From Citrobacter sp. Res13-Sevr-PEB04-36 (GTDB lineage Bacteria > Pseudomonadota > Gammaproteobacteria > Enterobacterales > Enterobacteriaceae): a DNA stretch of 37,787 nucleotides. Position 1 is the stretch's first letter. Each line of letters starts with the position of its first letter. The notes under the pieces were generated by a model. The model was not told the DNA's origin and searched no databases. It saw only the letters and a program-made list of their open reading frames with translations. Location of the stretch: positions 1 through 37,787 of the forward strand of contig NZ_JADABY010000013.1 in assembly GCF_015672735.1 (NCBI RefSeq), given 5' to 3'. Shown here piece after piece: positions 15,359 through 23,982 of this stretch. Position numbers and translations under genes: made by a program.

Positions 15359-16984
15359 CTATGCAACTTCCAGCACCTCGTTAGTCGATTTCACGCCCTG
15401 ATGCATCAGCATCATCAGCGCTTCCAGCACGCCGCCGCCAATCGCCCTCGCCTTATCAGAAACGCTGGTAAAATCAGCGGTCTCGCCGCGCGGGTCGATA
15501 TCGCCAATCTTAAAGCCGCCGACCACAGCCAGACCATCGCTTAACAAGCCGCGCACCATGCCCGATAGCGGCGCTTTAATTTCGCTTTCGCCAATCCAGG
15601 CCACGACATCACCCTCTTCTACCAGATCGCCTAGCTTCACGTTGGCACGCATGATACCTGCGGCTGGCGCGCGGATCACCCGACGCGCGGTGTGGCCCAT
15701 AATATTGCCGGGAACGCCGGTATTTTCCTGCGCACAGCCCGAGTAAATCACCTGTCCCAACCAGTGACCGCGATTGGTCTCAATCACCGCACGGCAATCC
15801 TCACCCGCACGGAACCCTGGCCCCAGCGCGATAGTCACCGGTGCCATTTCAATATGAGTGCCCAGATTCTGTTTTGCCAGAATCGCATCGACCACGCAGA
15901 CAGGCTTCAGCGCCTCAAGCGATGAACAGAAAGGGTCGACCAGTATCGGGATAATACCGCGTTCAGCCAGCGCAATCGCCTCTGCCGTCGTGCTCGCCAG
16001 CCGGGCGGTTACGCCTTCGACCACCATTTCGCCGTCAAACGCGGCCTGGGCAAAAGCCACGCTGCGGCGGATAACCGTCGGTTTCTCAACCTCCAGCATG
16101 AACACTTTGAATCCGGCATGAAACAGACGCAGCGCCACGCCGCTGGCGATATCCCCCGCGCCGCGAACCACCACGCGCTGGTGTCCGGACGGGTGCGCCG
16201 CTCGCATCATCAAGCCGCCGGGAGCATTGTTTTTAACCTGTAAGATTTCAGCCAGCACGCTCACCGCAATCTCCTGCGGCGTTTCGGCACCAATGTTATA
16301 GCCCACCGGCGCATGCAGGCGCGCGAGATGCTCTTCATCAACCCCCTTCTCCCGCAGCTGGCGCATAAAAAGCTGAACCTTGCGGCGGCTCGCCAGCAAC
16401 CCCAGCCATGCCACCGGGCGTTCCACCAGCTTATCCAGCGCCTCGCGATCCTGATTATTGGTAGCGATCAGCACAAAGTTATCGGGGCGGATCTCCAGCG
16501 CATCCACCGCCGCGGCAAACGACTCGGCACAGAGTAGCTGTACCGAAGGAGGAAAAGAGGCCGGATTTAAGCTTTCGCGATGGATATCTGCCACGGCGAT
16601 ATCAAAACCCAATAGCGCCGCGCTCTGGGCAATAGCCCGATTCACATGCCCCGCGCCAATCAACACCAGCCGGGGCCGCAGCCCGTGGACGCTAATAAAT
16701 ACCGTCATCGCGCCGCCGCAATCTGAACCTACAGCATCGGTGCCGTTACGCGCCATTCGCCCATGAAACAGGCGCGGCTTTCGCTCCTCTAATGCCTGTA
16801 GCGCCTCGTCGATCACCTTACGCTCTACCATACCGCCGCCAATGGTGCCGACGATGGTTCCATCCTGATGGACAAGCATTTCTGCTGAATGTCGCGGCGT
16901 TGAGCCACGGCTATCCACAATTTGCGCCAGCGCAAATGGACTGTTCTGTTCTTCGAGTCTTGCAGCTTCTGTGAAAATATTCAT
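15359..16984 (-). CDS. yqeB: Selenium-dependent molybdenum hydroxylase system protein YqeB
   Basis: 541-residue, two-part protein. The N-terminal half (about 1-245) is a CoxI/XdhC-type molybdenum-hydroxylase maturation domain, with GSTPRHSAEM and a Rossmann motif VLIGAGHVNRAIA near residue 132. The C-terminal half starts with a second Rossmann-like motif (VVVRGAGDIASGVALRLF, about 272) and has a biotinyl/lipoyl-like segment near the end (LGDLVEEGDVVAWIG). In comparative genomics, YqeB and YqeC mark genomes with selenium-dependent molybdenum hydroxylases. A role in inserting sulfur or selenium into the molybdenum cofactor of XdhD is plausible but unproven. It follows yqeC by 48 bases on the same strand. 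Confidence 0.93.
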   Translation of the reverse strand: MNIFTEAARLEEQNSPFALAQIVDSRGSTPRHSAEMLVHQDGTIVGTIGGGMVERKVIDEALQALEERKPRLFHGRMARNGTDAVGSDCGGAMTVFISVHGLRPRLVLIGAGHVNRAIAQSAALLGFDIAVADIHRESLNPASFPPSVQLLCAESFAAAVDALEIRPDNFVLIATNNQDREALDKLVERPVAWLGLLASRRKVQLFMRQLREKGVDEEHLARLHAPVGYNIGAETPQEIAVSVLAEILQVKNNAPGGLMMRAAHPSGHQRVVVRGAGDIASGVALRLFHAGFKVFMLEVEKPTVIRRSVAFAQAAFDGEMVVEGVTARLASTTAEAIALAERGIIPILVDPFCSSLEALKPVCVVDAILAKQNLGTHIEMAPVTIALGPGFRAGEDCRAVIETNRGHWLGQVIYSGCAQENTGVPGNIMGHTARRVIRAPAAGIMRANVKLGDLVEEGDVVAWIGESEIKAPLSGMVRGLLSDGLAVVGGFKIGDIDPRGETADFTSVSDKARAIGGGVLEALMMLMHQGVKSTNEVLEVA

Positions 16985-17032
16985 AAAAACCTCAATGGAT
17001 ATCCGTTCGGTAGATCCGGTCTCCCGGCGTCG

Positions 17033-17812
17033 CTATCTCACAAATCTGCGCATAATCGGCGGGCGTTCCAGTATCGCGCCCAGCCAGATGGCATCCATAT
17101 CCCCATTGCGCAAGAGCGAGTTCAGTTCGTCTTCAGCCAGGCGATTCTCAGAATGAGAAAACTGGTTGAGGAGCCAGATCCGTCGGCTGCCCGGCGGTAC
17201 ATTTTTAAACGCGCCCTGCGGATGGCGAATGAGCCGGAGAAGGTGCCCGAACGTCAGCGGCTCATCCGCTGTCAGGCCAGTGATATCAGCAAACAACGGC
17301 CAGCGATGGACATTTTCCGCTCCCGTTTTCTCCCCCAACATATGCCCGCCCGTTACGGCAATCACGCAGCAGCTGCTTTCAGGTATGCAAGGTTCATGCT
17401 CATCCGGCGCTTTCAGCGGCAATCCGTGAGCGCCATCAGCTTCCACTAAAATAACGTCGCATTCCTCTCGCGCCGCCAGCGCATCAATGGCGCTCGCCGA
17501 AAAACCTCGCGCTTTGCCCTCCTGCGCTTTCCAGGAGTGAAAACAGGTTAAAATGGGCAGCTTGAGATAGTGGGAAGGCAGAGCGGCAGCCTCCCGACAA
17601 AAGATCACCGGATAAGCAGCATCAGGCAGGAACATTTGAGTCGTCGTCGTCACCACGACGCGCCGTCCGCTGGCATGGAATAACTGAGCCAGCCAGAAAA
17701 TGGTGCTGGTTTTGCCTCCGGCCCCCACGACTGAAATAACCGAGGGACGACTCTGCGCACCTAAGTCAAAGAACAATTCGGCGTTATCCTTTATATTTTC
17801 CTTGGTAACCAT
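17033..17812 (-). CDS. yqeC: Selenium-dependent hydroxylase accessory protein YqeC
   Basis: 259-residue protein with an N-terminal P-loop-like motif VVGAGGKTSTIFWLAQ (about 29-44), followed by TTTTQMFLP and VILVEADGAHGLPLKAP, typical of the YqeC family. The family is a genomic marker of selenium-dependent molybdenum hydroxylases and probably binds a nucleotide, acting before or with YqeB in cofactor maturation. I chose the ATG at 17812 because AAGGTG is six bases upstream; a TTG codon immediately before it adds one residue. Only 26 bases separate it from the divergent mocA, so the two promoters must overlap each other or the coding sequences. Confidence 0.92.
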   Translation of the reverse strand: MVTKENIKDNAELFFDLGAQSRPSVISVVGAGGKTSTIFWLAQLFHASGRRVVVTTTTQMFLPDAAYPVIFCREAAALPSHYLKLPILTCFHSWKAQEGKARGFSASAIDALAAREECDVILVEADGAHGLPLKAPDEHEPCIPESSCCVIAVTGGHMLGEKTGAENVHRWPLFADITGLTADEPLTFGHLLRLIRHPQGAFKNVPPGSRRIWLLNQFSHSENRLAEDELNSLLRNGDMDAIWLGAILERPPIMRRFVR

Positions 17813-17838
17813 CAATCACCTTAAATAATGGACGCGCA

Positions 17839-18405
17839 ATGCCAGCTATCGACTGTATTATTACCGCCGCAGGGCTTTCATCACGGATGGGAGAATGGAA
17901 AATGATGTTACCCTGGCAAGGAGGGACAATTCTTGATGCAAGTATCAAAAACGCCCTGCATTTTTGCAGCCGGGTTATTTTAGTCACCGGATATCGTGGC
18001 AATGAACTGCATCAGCGTTATGCCAATATGCGTAATATTATTATTATCCACAACTCAGATTATGCTGACGGTTTATACTCTTCCGTGAAGGCTGCCGCCG
18101 CCGCCGTTGAGAGCGAATACTGCTTCATCACCCACGGCGACATGCCCTGCCTCACCGTTGAAATATTCAATAAAATGTGGTCGTTACGTAACGCTGGTGC
18201 GCTCATGCCTTACTATCACGGCGTCCCTGGACACCCTATTTTGCTCACCAGAGAGTGCCTGCGGCAAGCTATCTCCCGGCCACATAAAAATATGCGTCAG
18301 GCATTGCTGGCGGGCGCGCATAATAGAGTAGAAATAAACAATCGCGAAATCACTTTAGATATCGATACGCCAGAAGATTTTATTAACCTGCATCATCGTC
18401 AATAA
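17839..18405 (+). CDS. mocA: Molybdenum cofactor cytidylyltransferase MocA
   Basis: CTP:molybdopterin cytidylyltransferase, 188 residues (E. coli 192). It makes the cytosine-dinucleotide form of the molybdenum cofactor used by xanthine dehydrogenase-family enzymes. The nucleotidyltransferase signature is ITAAGLSSRMGEWKMMLPW at residues 8-26; HGDMPCL near residue 98 provides a metal-binding Asp, and LDIDTPEDF closes the fold. The enzyme should serve both XdhA and XdhD encoded on either side. It starts 26 bases from the divergent yqeC and is followed by about 320 bases of regulatory DNA before ygfK. Confidence 0.94.
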   Translation: MPAIDCIITAAGLSSRMGEWKMMLPWQGGTILDASIKNALHFCSRVILVTGYRGNELHQRYANMRNIIIIHNSDYADGLYSSVKAAAAAVESEYCFITHGDMPCLTVEIFNKMWSLRNAGALMPYYHGVPGHPILLTRECLRQAISRPHKNMRQALLAGAHNRVEINNREITLDIDTPEDFINLHHRQ

Positions 18406-18467
18406 AATAGCTTATCTGCCGAGTTAAACGATTGCGTTCAAATAATCAAACCAGGCGTCTTCCGCAC

Positions 18468-18481
18468 TTATCATAATGATA
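18468..18481. promoter_or_regulatory. TATCATAATGATA palindrome upstream of ygfK
   Basis: Perfect 13-base dyad (18469-18481), the best example of the TATCA-N3-TGATA pattern also found before xdhA and ygeW. It lies about 176 bases upstream of the ygfK sigma-54-like promoter, consistent with an activator-binding site. Confidence 0.5.
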
Positions 18482-18568
18482 CAAACTCACCCTTTTTGAG
18501 AAAATAAGATACTTTCGAGAAACGCTGACTTCATCAACAACCAGGACTGATTTTAATTCTCATTTACG

Positions 18569-18590
18569 CAATGTGAGATCTTTCACAAAG
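18569..18590. promoter_or_regulatory. CRP site upstream of ygfK
   Basis: TGTGA-GATCTT-TCACA (18572-18587) is an exact match to both CRP half-sites. Its centre is about 72 bases upstream of the -24 element. Catabolite control is therefore likely, either of the sigma-54 promoter or of an undetected sigma-70 promoter. Confidence 0.65.
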
Positions 18591-18650
18591 CAGACATAAC
18601 TTTAGAAGCGCTTCACAAAAAATTATATTTATGCCGCTCGCCAGCAAGAG

Positions 18651-18666
18651 TGGTGCGAATGTTGCT
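18651..18666 (+). promoter_or_regulatory. Sigma-54-type promoter for ygfK operon
   Basis: TGGTGCG, four bases, then TTGCT: the -12 element is perfect and the -24 element has five of seven matches, including GG and the final CG, with exact spacing. Transcription would begin near 18678, about 49 bases before the ygfK ATG. Confidence 0.6.
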
Positions 18667-18726
18667 CTATCTCTCCCATACCACCGGTTTATTTGTACCG
18701 GCTAATTAATGATAAAGGAGAGGGTT

Positions 18727-21700
18727 ATGGGGGATATTATGCGTCCCGTTCCGTTCGAGGAACTCTTGACGCGCATATTTGATGAATACCAACAGCAGCG
18801 CTCCATCTTTGGTATTCCCGAGCAACAATTTTACTCACCTGCCAAAGATAAATCGGTCAGCGTCTTTGGTGAAACCTGCGCTACCCCCGTTGGCCCCGCT
18901 GCTGGCCCACACACCCAGCTGGCGCAAAATATTGTCACCTCCTGGCTCACCGGCGGCCGCTTTATCGAGCTGAAAACGGTACAAATCCTTGACCGGCTGG
19001 AGCTGGAAAAACCCTGTATCGATGCCGAAGATGAGTGCTTCAATACCGAATGGTCCACCGAATTCACCCTACAAAAAGCGTGGGATGAGTACCTGAAAGC
19101 GTGGTTCGTTCTGCATCTGTTAGAGCAGGTTTTCCAGCCCTCGGGCGCAGAAAAGTCTTTTATCTTCAATATGAGCGTCGGCTACAACCTGGACGGCATC
19201 AAGCAGCCGCCGATGCAGCAATTTATTGACTCAATGACAGACGCCTCCACGCAGCCGAAATTTGCGCAATATCGCGACACGCTTAGCCGTTGGCTGCACG
19301 ACGACGCCTTCCTTGAGCGCCACGGCCTGAGCGGGCAGCGGGAAAACCTGCGCACGCTGCCCGCGCGCATACCAGCCACCCTGGTTCACGGCGTCACGCT
19401 CTCCACCATGCACGGCTGCCCGCCGCACGAAATCGAAGCTATCTGCCAGTACATGCTGGAAGAAAAAGCGCTGAACACCTTCGTGAAGCTGAACCCGACG
19501 CTGCTGGGCTATGCGCGCGTTCGCGAGATTCTGGATAGCTGCGGCTTTGCCTATATCGGCCTGAAAGAGGAGTCGTTCGAGCACGATCTCAAACTGGCCC
19601 AGGCGCTGGAAATGCTGCAACGCCTGATGGCACTGGCAAAACAGAAATCGCTCGGTTTCGGCGTGAAGCTGACCAACACCCTTGGCACCATCAATAATAA
19701 AGGCGCGCTTCCCGGCGATGAGATGTATATGTCCGGCCGCGCGCTGTTCCCGCTCGCCATCAACGTGGCGGCGGTGCTGTCCCGCGCTTTTGACGGCAAA
19801 TTACCCATTTCTTATTCCGGCGGCGCCAGCCAGCTGACCATTCGCGACATTTTCGACACCGGGATCCGCCCCATTACGATGGCGACCGATCTGCTCAAGC
19901 CCGGCGGTTACCTGCGCCTGAGCGCCTGCATGCGCGAGCTGGAATCATCGGATGCCTGGGGAATGACCCACGTCGACGTCGAGCGGTTAAACCGGCTGGC
20001 AGAAGACGCCGTCACCATGGCCTATACGCAGAAACACTGGAAACCGGAAGAGCGCATTGAGGTTGCTGAAGACCTGCCGCTGACCGACTGCTACGTCGCA
20101 CCTTGTATTACGGCCTGCGCGATCAAACAGGATATTCCGGAATACATTCGCCTGATGGGCGAGCAGCGCTACGCCGACGCGCTGGAGCTGATCTATCAGC
20201 GCAATGCCCTGCCCGCTATTACCGGGCATATCTGCGATCATCAGTGCCAGTACAACTGTACGCGCCTGGACTACGACAGCGCGCTGAACATCCGTGAACT
20301 CAAAAAAATCGCACTGGAAAAAGGCTGGGACGAGTACAAGCAGCGTTGGCATAAACCGGCGGGCTCCGGCTCACGCCATCCGGTTGCGGTGATTGGCGCA
20401 GGCCCGGCGGGGCTTGCCGCAGGCTATTTTCTGGCGCGCGCGGGGCATCCGGTTACCGTGTTTGAGCGGGAAGCCAACGCCGGCGGCGTCGTCAAAAACA
20501 TCATTCCGCAGTTCCGCATTCCGGCGGAGCTCATCCAGCACGATATTGATTTTGTCGCCGACCACGGCGTGAAATTTGAGTACGACTGCGATGCGCATCT
20601 GACGGTCGAACAGCTAAAAAATCAGGGCTATCAGTATGTGCTGGTCGCTACCGGTACCGATAAAAATAGCGGCGTAACGCTGCACGGCGATAACCCGCAC
20701 GTCTGGAAATCACTGCCTTTCCTGCGGGAATATAATCTGGGTTCCACGCTCAATCTGGGTAAACACGTGGTGGTGGTGGGTGCAGGTAATACCGCCATGG
20801 ACTGCGCCCGCGCGGCGTTACGCGTACCCGGCGTAGAAAAAGCCACTATCGTGTATCGCCGTTCGCTTCAGGAAATGCCCGCCTGGCGTGAAGAGTACGA
20901 AGAGGCGCTGCACGACGGCGTTGAGTTCCGCTTCCTCAATAATCCGCAGCGCTTTGATGCCGACGGCACGCTGACCCTGCGGGTGATGTCGCTGGGTGAA
21001 CCGGACGCCAAAGGCCGCCGCCGTCCGGTCGAAACCGATGAAACCGTAACGCTGCATGCCGACAGCCTGATCACCGCCATCGGCGAGCAGCAGGATACCG
21101 ACGCCCTGAGCGCCATGGGCATTCCGCTGGATGAAAAAGGCTGGCCAGAAGTCAATGCTAGCGGCGAAACCCGCCTTGCCAACGTCTTTATGATTGGTGA
21201 TGTTCAGCGTGGCCCCTCTTCCATCGTCGCCGCTATCGGCTCAGCCCGTCGGGCAAGCGATACCATCCTCTATCGGGAAAATATCCGCTCCCACCACGCG
21301 GATAAACGCTGGAACAACGTCAGCCCGGCGGAAATCTACCAGCGCAAGGGGGAAATAGCGGTCGCGATAGTCGATAAAGACGACCGCGATGCTTTCGTCG
21401 CTCAGGAAGCCGAACGCTGCCTTGAATGCAACTACGTGTGCAGCAAGTGCGTGGATGTCTGTCCGAACCGCGCCAACATCTCTATTGCGGTCCCTGGCTT
21501 CCAGAATCGCTTCCAGACGTTGCATCTGGATGCTTACTGCAACGAATGCGGCAACTGCGCCCAGTTCTGCCCGTGGCTGGGCAAACCCTACAAAGACAAA
21601 ATCACCGTCTTCAGCCTGGCACAGGATTTTGACTCCAGCAGCAACCCTGGATTTCTGGTGGAAGATGACCGCGTGCGCGTGCGTCTCGACAGCCAAAGCT

Positions 21701-21825
21701 GGGTACTGAATATCGACAACGACGGCCAGTTCGCCAGCATCCCTCCGGGGCTGGATGAGATGTGTCGCATCATCAGCCATGTCCACCAGCAGCATCACTA
21801 TCTGCTGGGCCGGGTGGAGGTATAA
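18727..21825 (+). CDS. ygfK: Putative Fe-S/flavin oxidoreductase YgfK
   Basis: 1032 residues, equal to E. coli YgfK (often annotated as a selenate reductase subunit). About 1-440: dihydroorotate/dihydropyrimidine dehydrogenase-like barrel (MHGCPPHEIEAI, SGGASQLTIRD). About 455-520: Cys-rich alpha-helical Fe-S domain (PCITACAIKQD, GHICDHQCQYNC). From about 553: FAD-binding VIGAGPAGLAAGY; near 685: NAD(P)-binding GAGNTAMDCARA. C-terminal ferredoxin-like Cys clusters lie around 898-912 and 938-948. The layout resembles dihydropyrimidine dehydrogenase and GltD, so it could move electrons between NAD(P)H and a reduced ring or a partner such as XdhD. The start at 18727 has GGAGAGGG upstream; an ATG 18 bases earlier would overlap that ribosome site. 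It is two bases from ssnA. Confidence 0.95.
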   Translation: MGDIMRPVPFEELLTRIFDEYQQQRSIFGIPEQQFYSPAKDKSVSVFGETCATPVGPAAGPHTQLAQNIVTSWLTGGRFIELKTVQILDRLELEKPCIDAEDECFNTEWSTEFTLQKAWDEYLKAWFVLHLLEQVFQPSGAEKSFIFNMSVGYNLDGIKQPPMQQFIDSMTDASTQPKFAQYRDTLSRWLHDDAFLERHGLSGQRENLRTLPARIPATLVHGVTLSTMHGCPPHEIEAICQYMLEEKALNTFVKLNPTLLGYARVREILDSCGFAYIGLKEESFEHDLKLAQALEMLQRLMALAKQKSLGFGVKLTNTLGTINNKGALPGDEMYMSGRALFPLAINVAAVLSRAFDGKLPISYSGGASQLTIRDIFDTGIRPITMATDLLKPGGYLRLSACMRELESSDAWGMTHVDVERLNRLAEDAVTMAYTQKHWKPEERIEVAEDLPLTDCYVAPCITACAIKQDIPEYIRLMGEQRYADALELIYQRNALPAITGHICDHQCQYNCTRLDYDSALNIRELKKIALEKGWDEYKQRWHKPAGSGSRHPVAVIGAGPAGLAAGYFLARAGHPVTVFEREANAGGVVKNIIPQFRIPAELIQHDIDFVADHGVKFEYDCDAHLTVEQLKNQGYQYVLVATGTDKNSGVTLHGDNPHVWKSLPFLREYNLGSTLNLGKHVVVVGAGNTAMDCARAALRVPGVEKATIVYRRSLQEMPAWREEYEEALHDGVEFRFLNNPQRFDADGTLTLRVMSLGEPDAKGRRRPVETDETVTLHADSLITAIGEQQDTDALSAMGIPLDEKGWPEVNASGETRLANVFMIGDVQRGPSSIVAAIGSARRASDTILYRENIRSHHADKRWNNVSPAEIYQRKGEIAVAIVDKDDRDAFVAQEAERCLECNYVCSKCVDVCPNRANISIAVPGFQNRFQTLHLDAYCNECGNCAQFCPWLGKPYKDKITVFSLAQDFDSSSNPGFLVEDDRVRVRLDSQSWVLNIDNDGQFASIPPGLDEMCRIISHVHQQHHYLLGRVEV

Positions 21826-21827
21826 CG

Positions 21828-23156
21828 ATGTTAATTCTAAAGAATGTGACCGCCGTACAACTTTATCCGGCAAAAGTGCAGGAAGACGTTGATATCGCTA
21901 TCGAAAATGACGTTATTGTTGAGGTTGGCGATGCGCTGACCCGACGCTATCCACAGGCTGACTGGAAGGAGATGCACGGACGCATCGTGATGCCCGGACT
22001 GGTATGCGCACACAACCATTTCTACTCCGGATTGTCGCGCGGCATTATGGCCAATATCGCCCCCAGCCCGGATTTTATTTCGACGCTGAAAAATCTGTGG
22101 TGGCGGCTGGACCGCGCGCTGGACGAAGAGTCGCTCTACTACAGCGGGCTGATTTGCTCAATGGAAGCCATTAAGAGCGGATGCTCTGCGGTCATCGACC
22201 ATCACGCTTCTCCGGCGTATATCGACGGCTCGCTCTCTACGCTGCGCAATGCCTTCTTGAAGATTGGCCTGCGCGGGATGACCTGCTTTGAAACCACCGA
22301 CCGCAACGGTGGAGTCGATGAATTGCAGGCAGGCGTAGAGGAAAATATCCGCTTCGCCCGCCAGATAGACCAAGCGCGGGCGACGGGCACGGAGCCCTAT
22401 CTGGTGGAAGCACATATCGGCGCTCATGCCCCCTTTACCGTGCCGGATGCTGGGCTATCCATGCTCAGCGAGGCCCTCAAGGTTACCGGGCGCGGGCTGC
22501 ATATCCACGCGGCGGAAGATCTCTATGATGTCTCCCACAGCCACCATCTTTATGGCAAAGACCTGCTGGTCAGGCTGGCGGAATACGACCTTATCAACAG
22601 CAAAACGCTGGTGGCGCACGGACTGTATTTGTCGACAGACGATATCGCCCTGCTCAACGAACAGGATGCTTTTCTGGTGCACAACGCCCGTTCCAACATG
22701 AACAACCATGTGGGCTACAACCATCACCTCACCGATATCCGCAACCTGGCGCTGGGTACCGACGGTATCGGCTCCGACATGCTGGAAGAGATGAAGTTTG
22801 CCTTCTTTAAGCATCGCGATGCCGGTGGCCCGCTGTGGCCAGACAGCTTCGCCCGCGCGCTGGCCAGCGGTAACGAACTGCTGAGCCGCAACTTTAGCGC
22901 TCGCTTTGGGCAGTTAGAGGCTGGTTATAAAGCCGACCTGACCATTTGCGATTATGCCGCGCCGACGCCGCTGCTGGCAGACAATATCGCCGGACATATC
23001 GCCTTTGGCCTCGGTTCCGTCAGCGTTCATAGCGTGATGGTCAACGGCGTGATGGTCTACGAAGACCGGCAGTTCACCTTTGATTGCGATTCGATTTACG
23101 CCCAGGCCCGAAAAGTCGCCGCAGATATGTGGCGGCGTATGGACTCTCTGGCATAG
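21828..23156 (+). CDS. ssnA: Amidohydrolase SsnA
   Basis: Amidohydrolase-superfamily protein of 442 residues, as in E. coli, related to guanine deaminase and chlorohydrolases. Metal-site motifs are His62 and His64 (CAHNHFYSG), HIHAAED near residue 225, a later His in LVAHGLYL, and Asp in LGTDGIGSD. E. coli ssnA was first noted for an effect on stationary-phase survival; its place here points to an aminohydrolase or ring-opening step in purine breakdown. The start ATG at 21828 follows GGAGG and lies two bases after the ygfK stop, so translation is probably coupled. A longer in-frame extension into ygfK is not supported. Confidence 0.95.
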   Translation: MLILKNVTAVQLYPAKVQEDVDIAIENDVIVEVGDALTRRYPQADWKEMHGRIVMPGLVCAHNHFYSGLSRGIMANIAPSPDFISTLKNLWWRLDRALDEESLYYSGLICSMEAIKSGCSAVIDHHASPAYIDGSLSTLRNAFLKIGLRGMTCFETTDRNGGVDELQAGVEENIRFARQIDQARATGTEPYLVEAHIGAHAPFTVPDAGLSMLSEALKVTGRGLHIHAAEDLYDVSHSHHLYGKDLLVRLAEYDLINSKTLVAHGLYLSTDDIALLNEQDAFLVHNARSNMNNHVGYNHHLTDIRNLALGTDGIGSDMLEEMKFAFFKHRDAGGPLWPDSFARALASGNELLSRNFSARFGQLEAGYKADLTICDYAAPTPLLADNIAGHIAFGLGSVSVHSVMVNGVMVYEDRQFTFDCDSIYAQARKVAADMWRRMDSLA

Positions 23157-23202
23157 CCCACGCCCTCTTTCGTGCTGAAAGGGGGATTGATGAGGAAAGA
23201 TT

Positions 23203-23982
23203 ATGATCGAGCAATTTTTCAAACCAGACTCTGTAGAGCAGGCGCTGGAGCTCAAATCACGCTACCAGGATGATGCCGTCTGGTTTGCCGGAGGCAGTAA
23301 GATCAATGCCACTCCGACACGACCGGATAAGCGAATCGCCATTTCGTTACAGGACCTTGAGCTGGAATGGGTGGACTGGGACAACGGCGCGCTGCGCGTT
23401 GGCGCAATGACGCGTCTGCAAACCCTGCGTGATGCGCACTTCATTCCCGCCGCGCTACACGACGCGCTGGGCTTCGTCTACTCCCGCCACCTGCGCAACC
23501 AGTCAACCCTCGGCGGCGAAATCGCCGCACGACAAGAAGAGTCGGTGCTGCTGCCCGTTCTGCTGGCGCTGGACGCGCATCTGGTATTTGGCGACGGCAA
23601 GTGCCTGTCGCTGGAGAGCTATCTCGCCGATCCCGGCGCGCGGCTGATCACGGAAATTGTCATTAAAGACCCCTTCCGCCCCTGCGCCACGCGCAAAATC
23701 AGCCGCTCACAGGCGGGGTTAACCGTCGTCACCGCGGCGGTTGCCATCTCAGAACACGACGGCGTACATATCGCGCTGGACGGCGTGGCCGATGGTCCCC
23801 TGCGCCTGCGGGACGTGGAGTCGCAGCAACTGGAAGGCAGCGCGCTGGAGCAGGCCGTCGCCGCCGCAATTTTCCCTCAGCAGGATGTTCGGGGCAGCGT
23901 GGCCTATAAACGCTATATCACTGGCGTGGTTGTCGCAGACCTGTATGCCGACTGCCAGCAGATGGGCGAGGAGGTCGTATGA
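23203..23982 (+). CDS. ygfM: FAD-binding subunit of the XdhD hydroxylase, YgfM
   Basis: FAD-binding molybdopterin-dehydrogenase subunit, 259 residues as in E. coli. WFAGGSKINATPT (about 27-39) and SRHLRNQSTLGGEIAA (about 95-110) correspond to the two FAD-pyrophosphate loops seen in XdhB. It is shorter than XdhB (292). The final four bases overlap the xdhD start (ATGA), indicating a coupled YgfM-XdhD complex. No 2Fe-2S subunit gene accompanies this pair. Electrons could leave through XdhC or YgfK, but that is inference. Confidence 0.94.
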   Translation: MIEQFFKPDSVEQALELKSRYQDDAVWFAGGSKINATPTRPDKRIAISLQDLELEWVDWDNGALRVGAMTRLQTLRDAHFIPAALHDALGFVYSRHLRNQSTLGGEIAARQEESVLLPVLLALDAHLVFGDGKCLSLESYLADPGARLITEIVIKDPFRPCATRKISRSQAGLTVVTAAVAISEHDGVHIALDGVADGPLRLRDVESQQLEGSALEQAVAAAIFPQQDVRGSVAYKRYITGVVVADLYADCQQMGEEVV

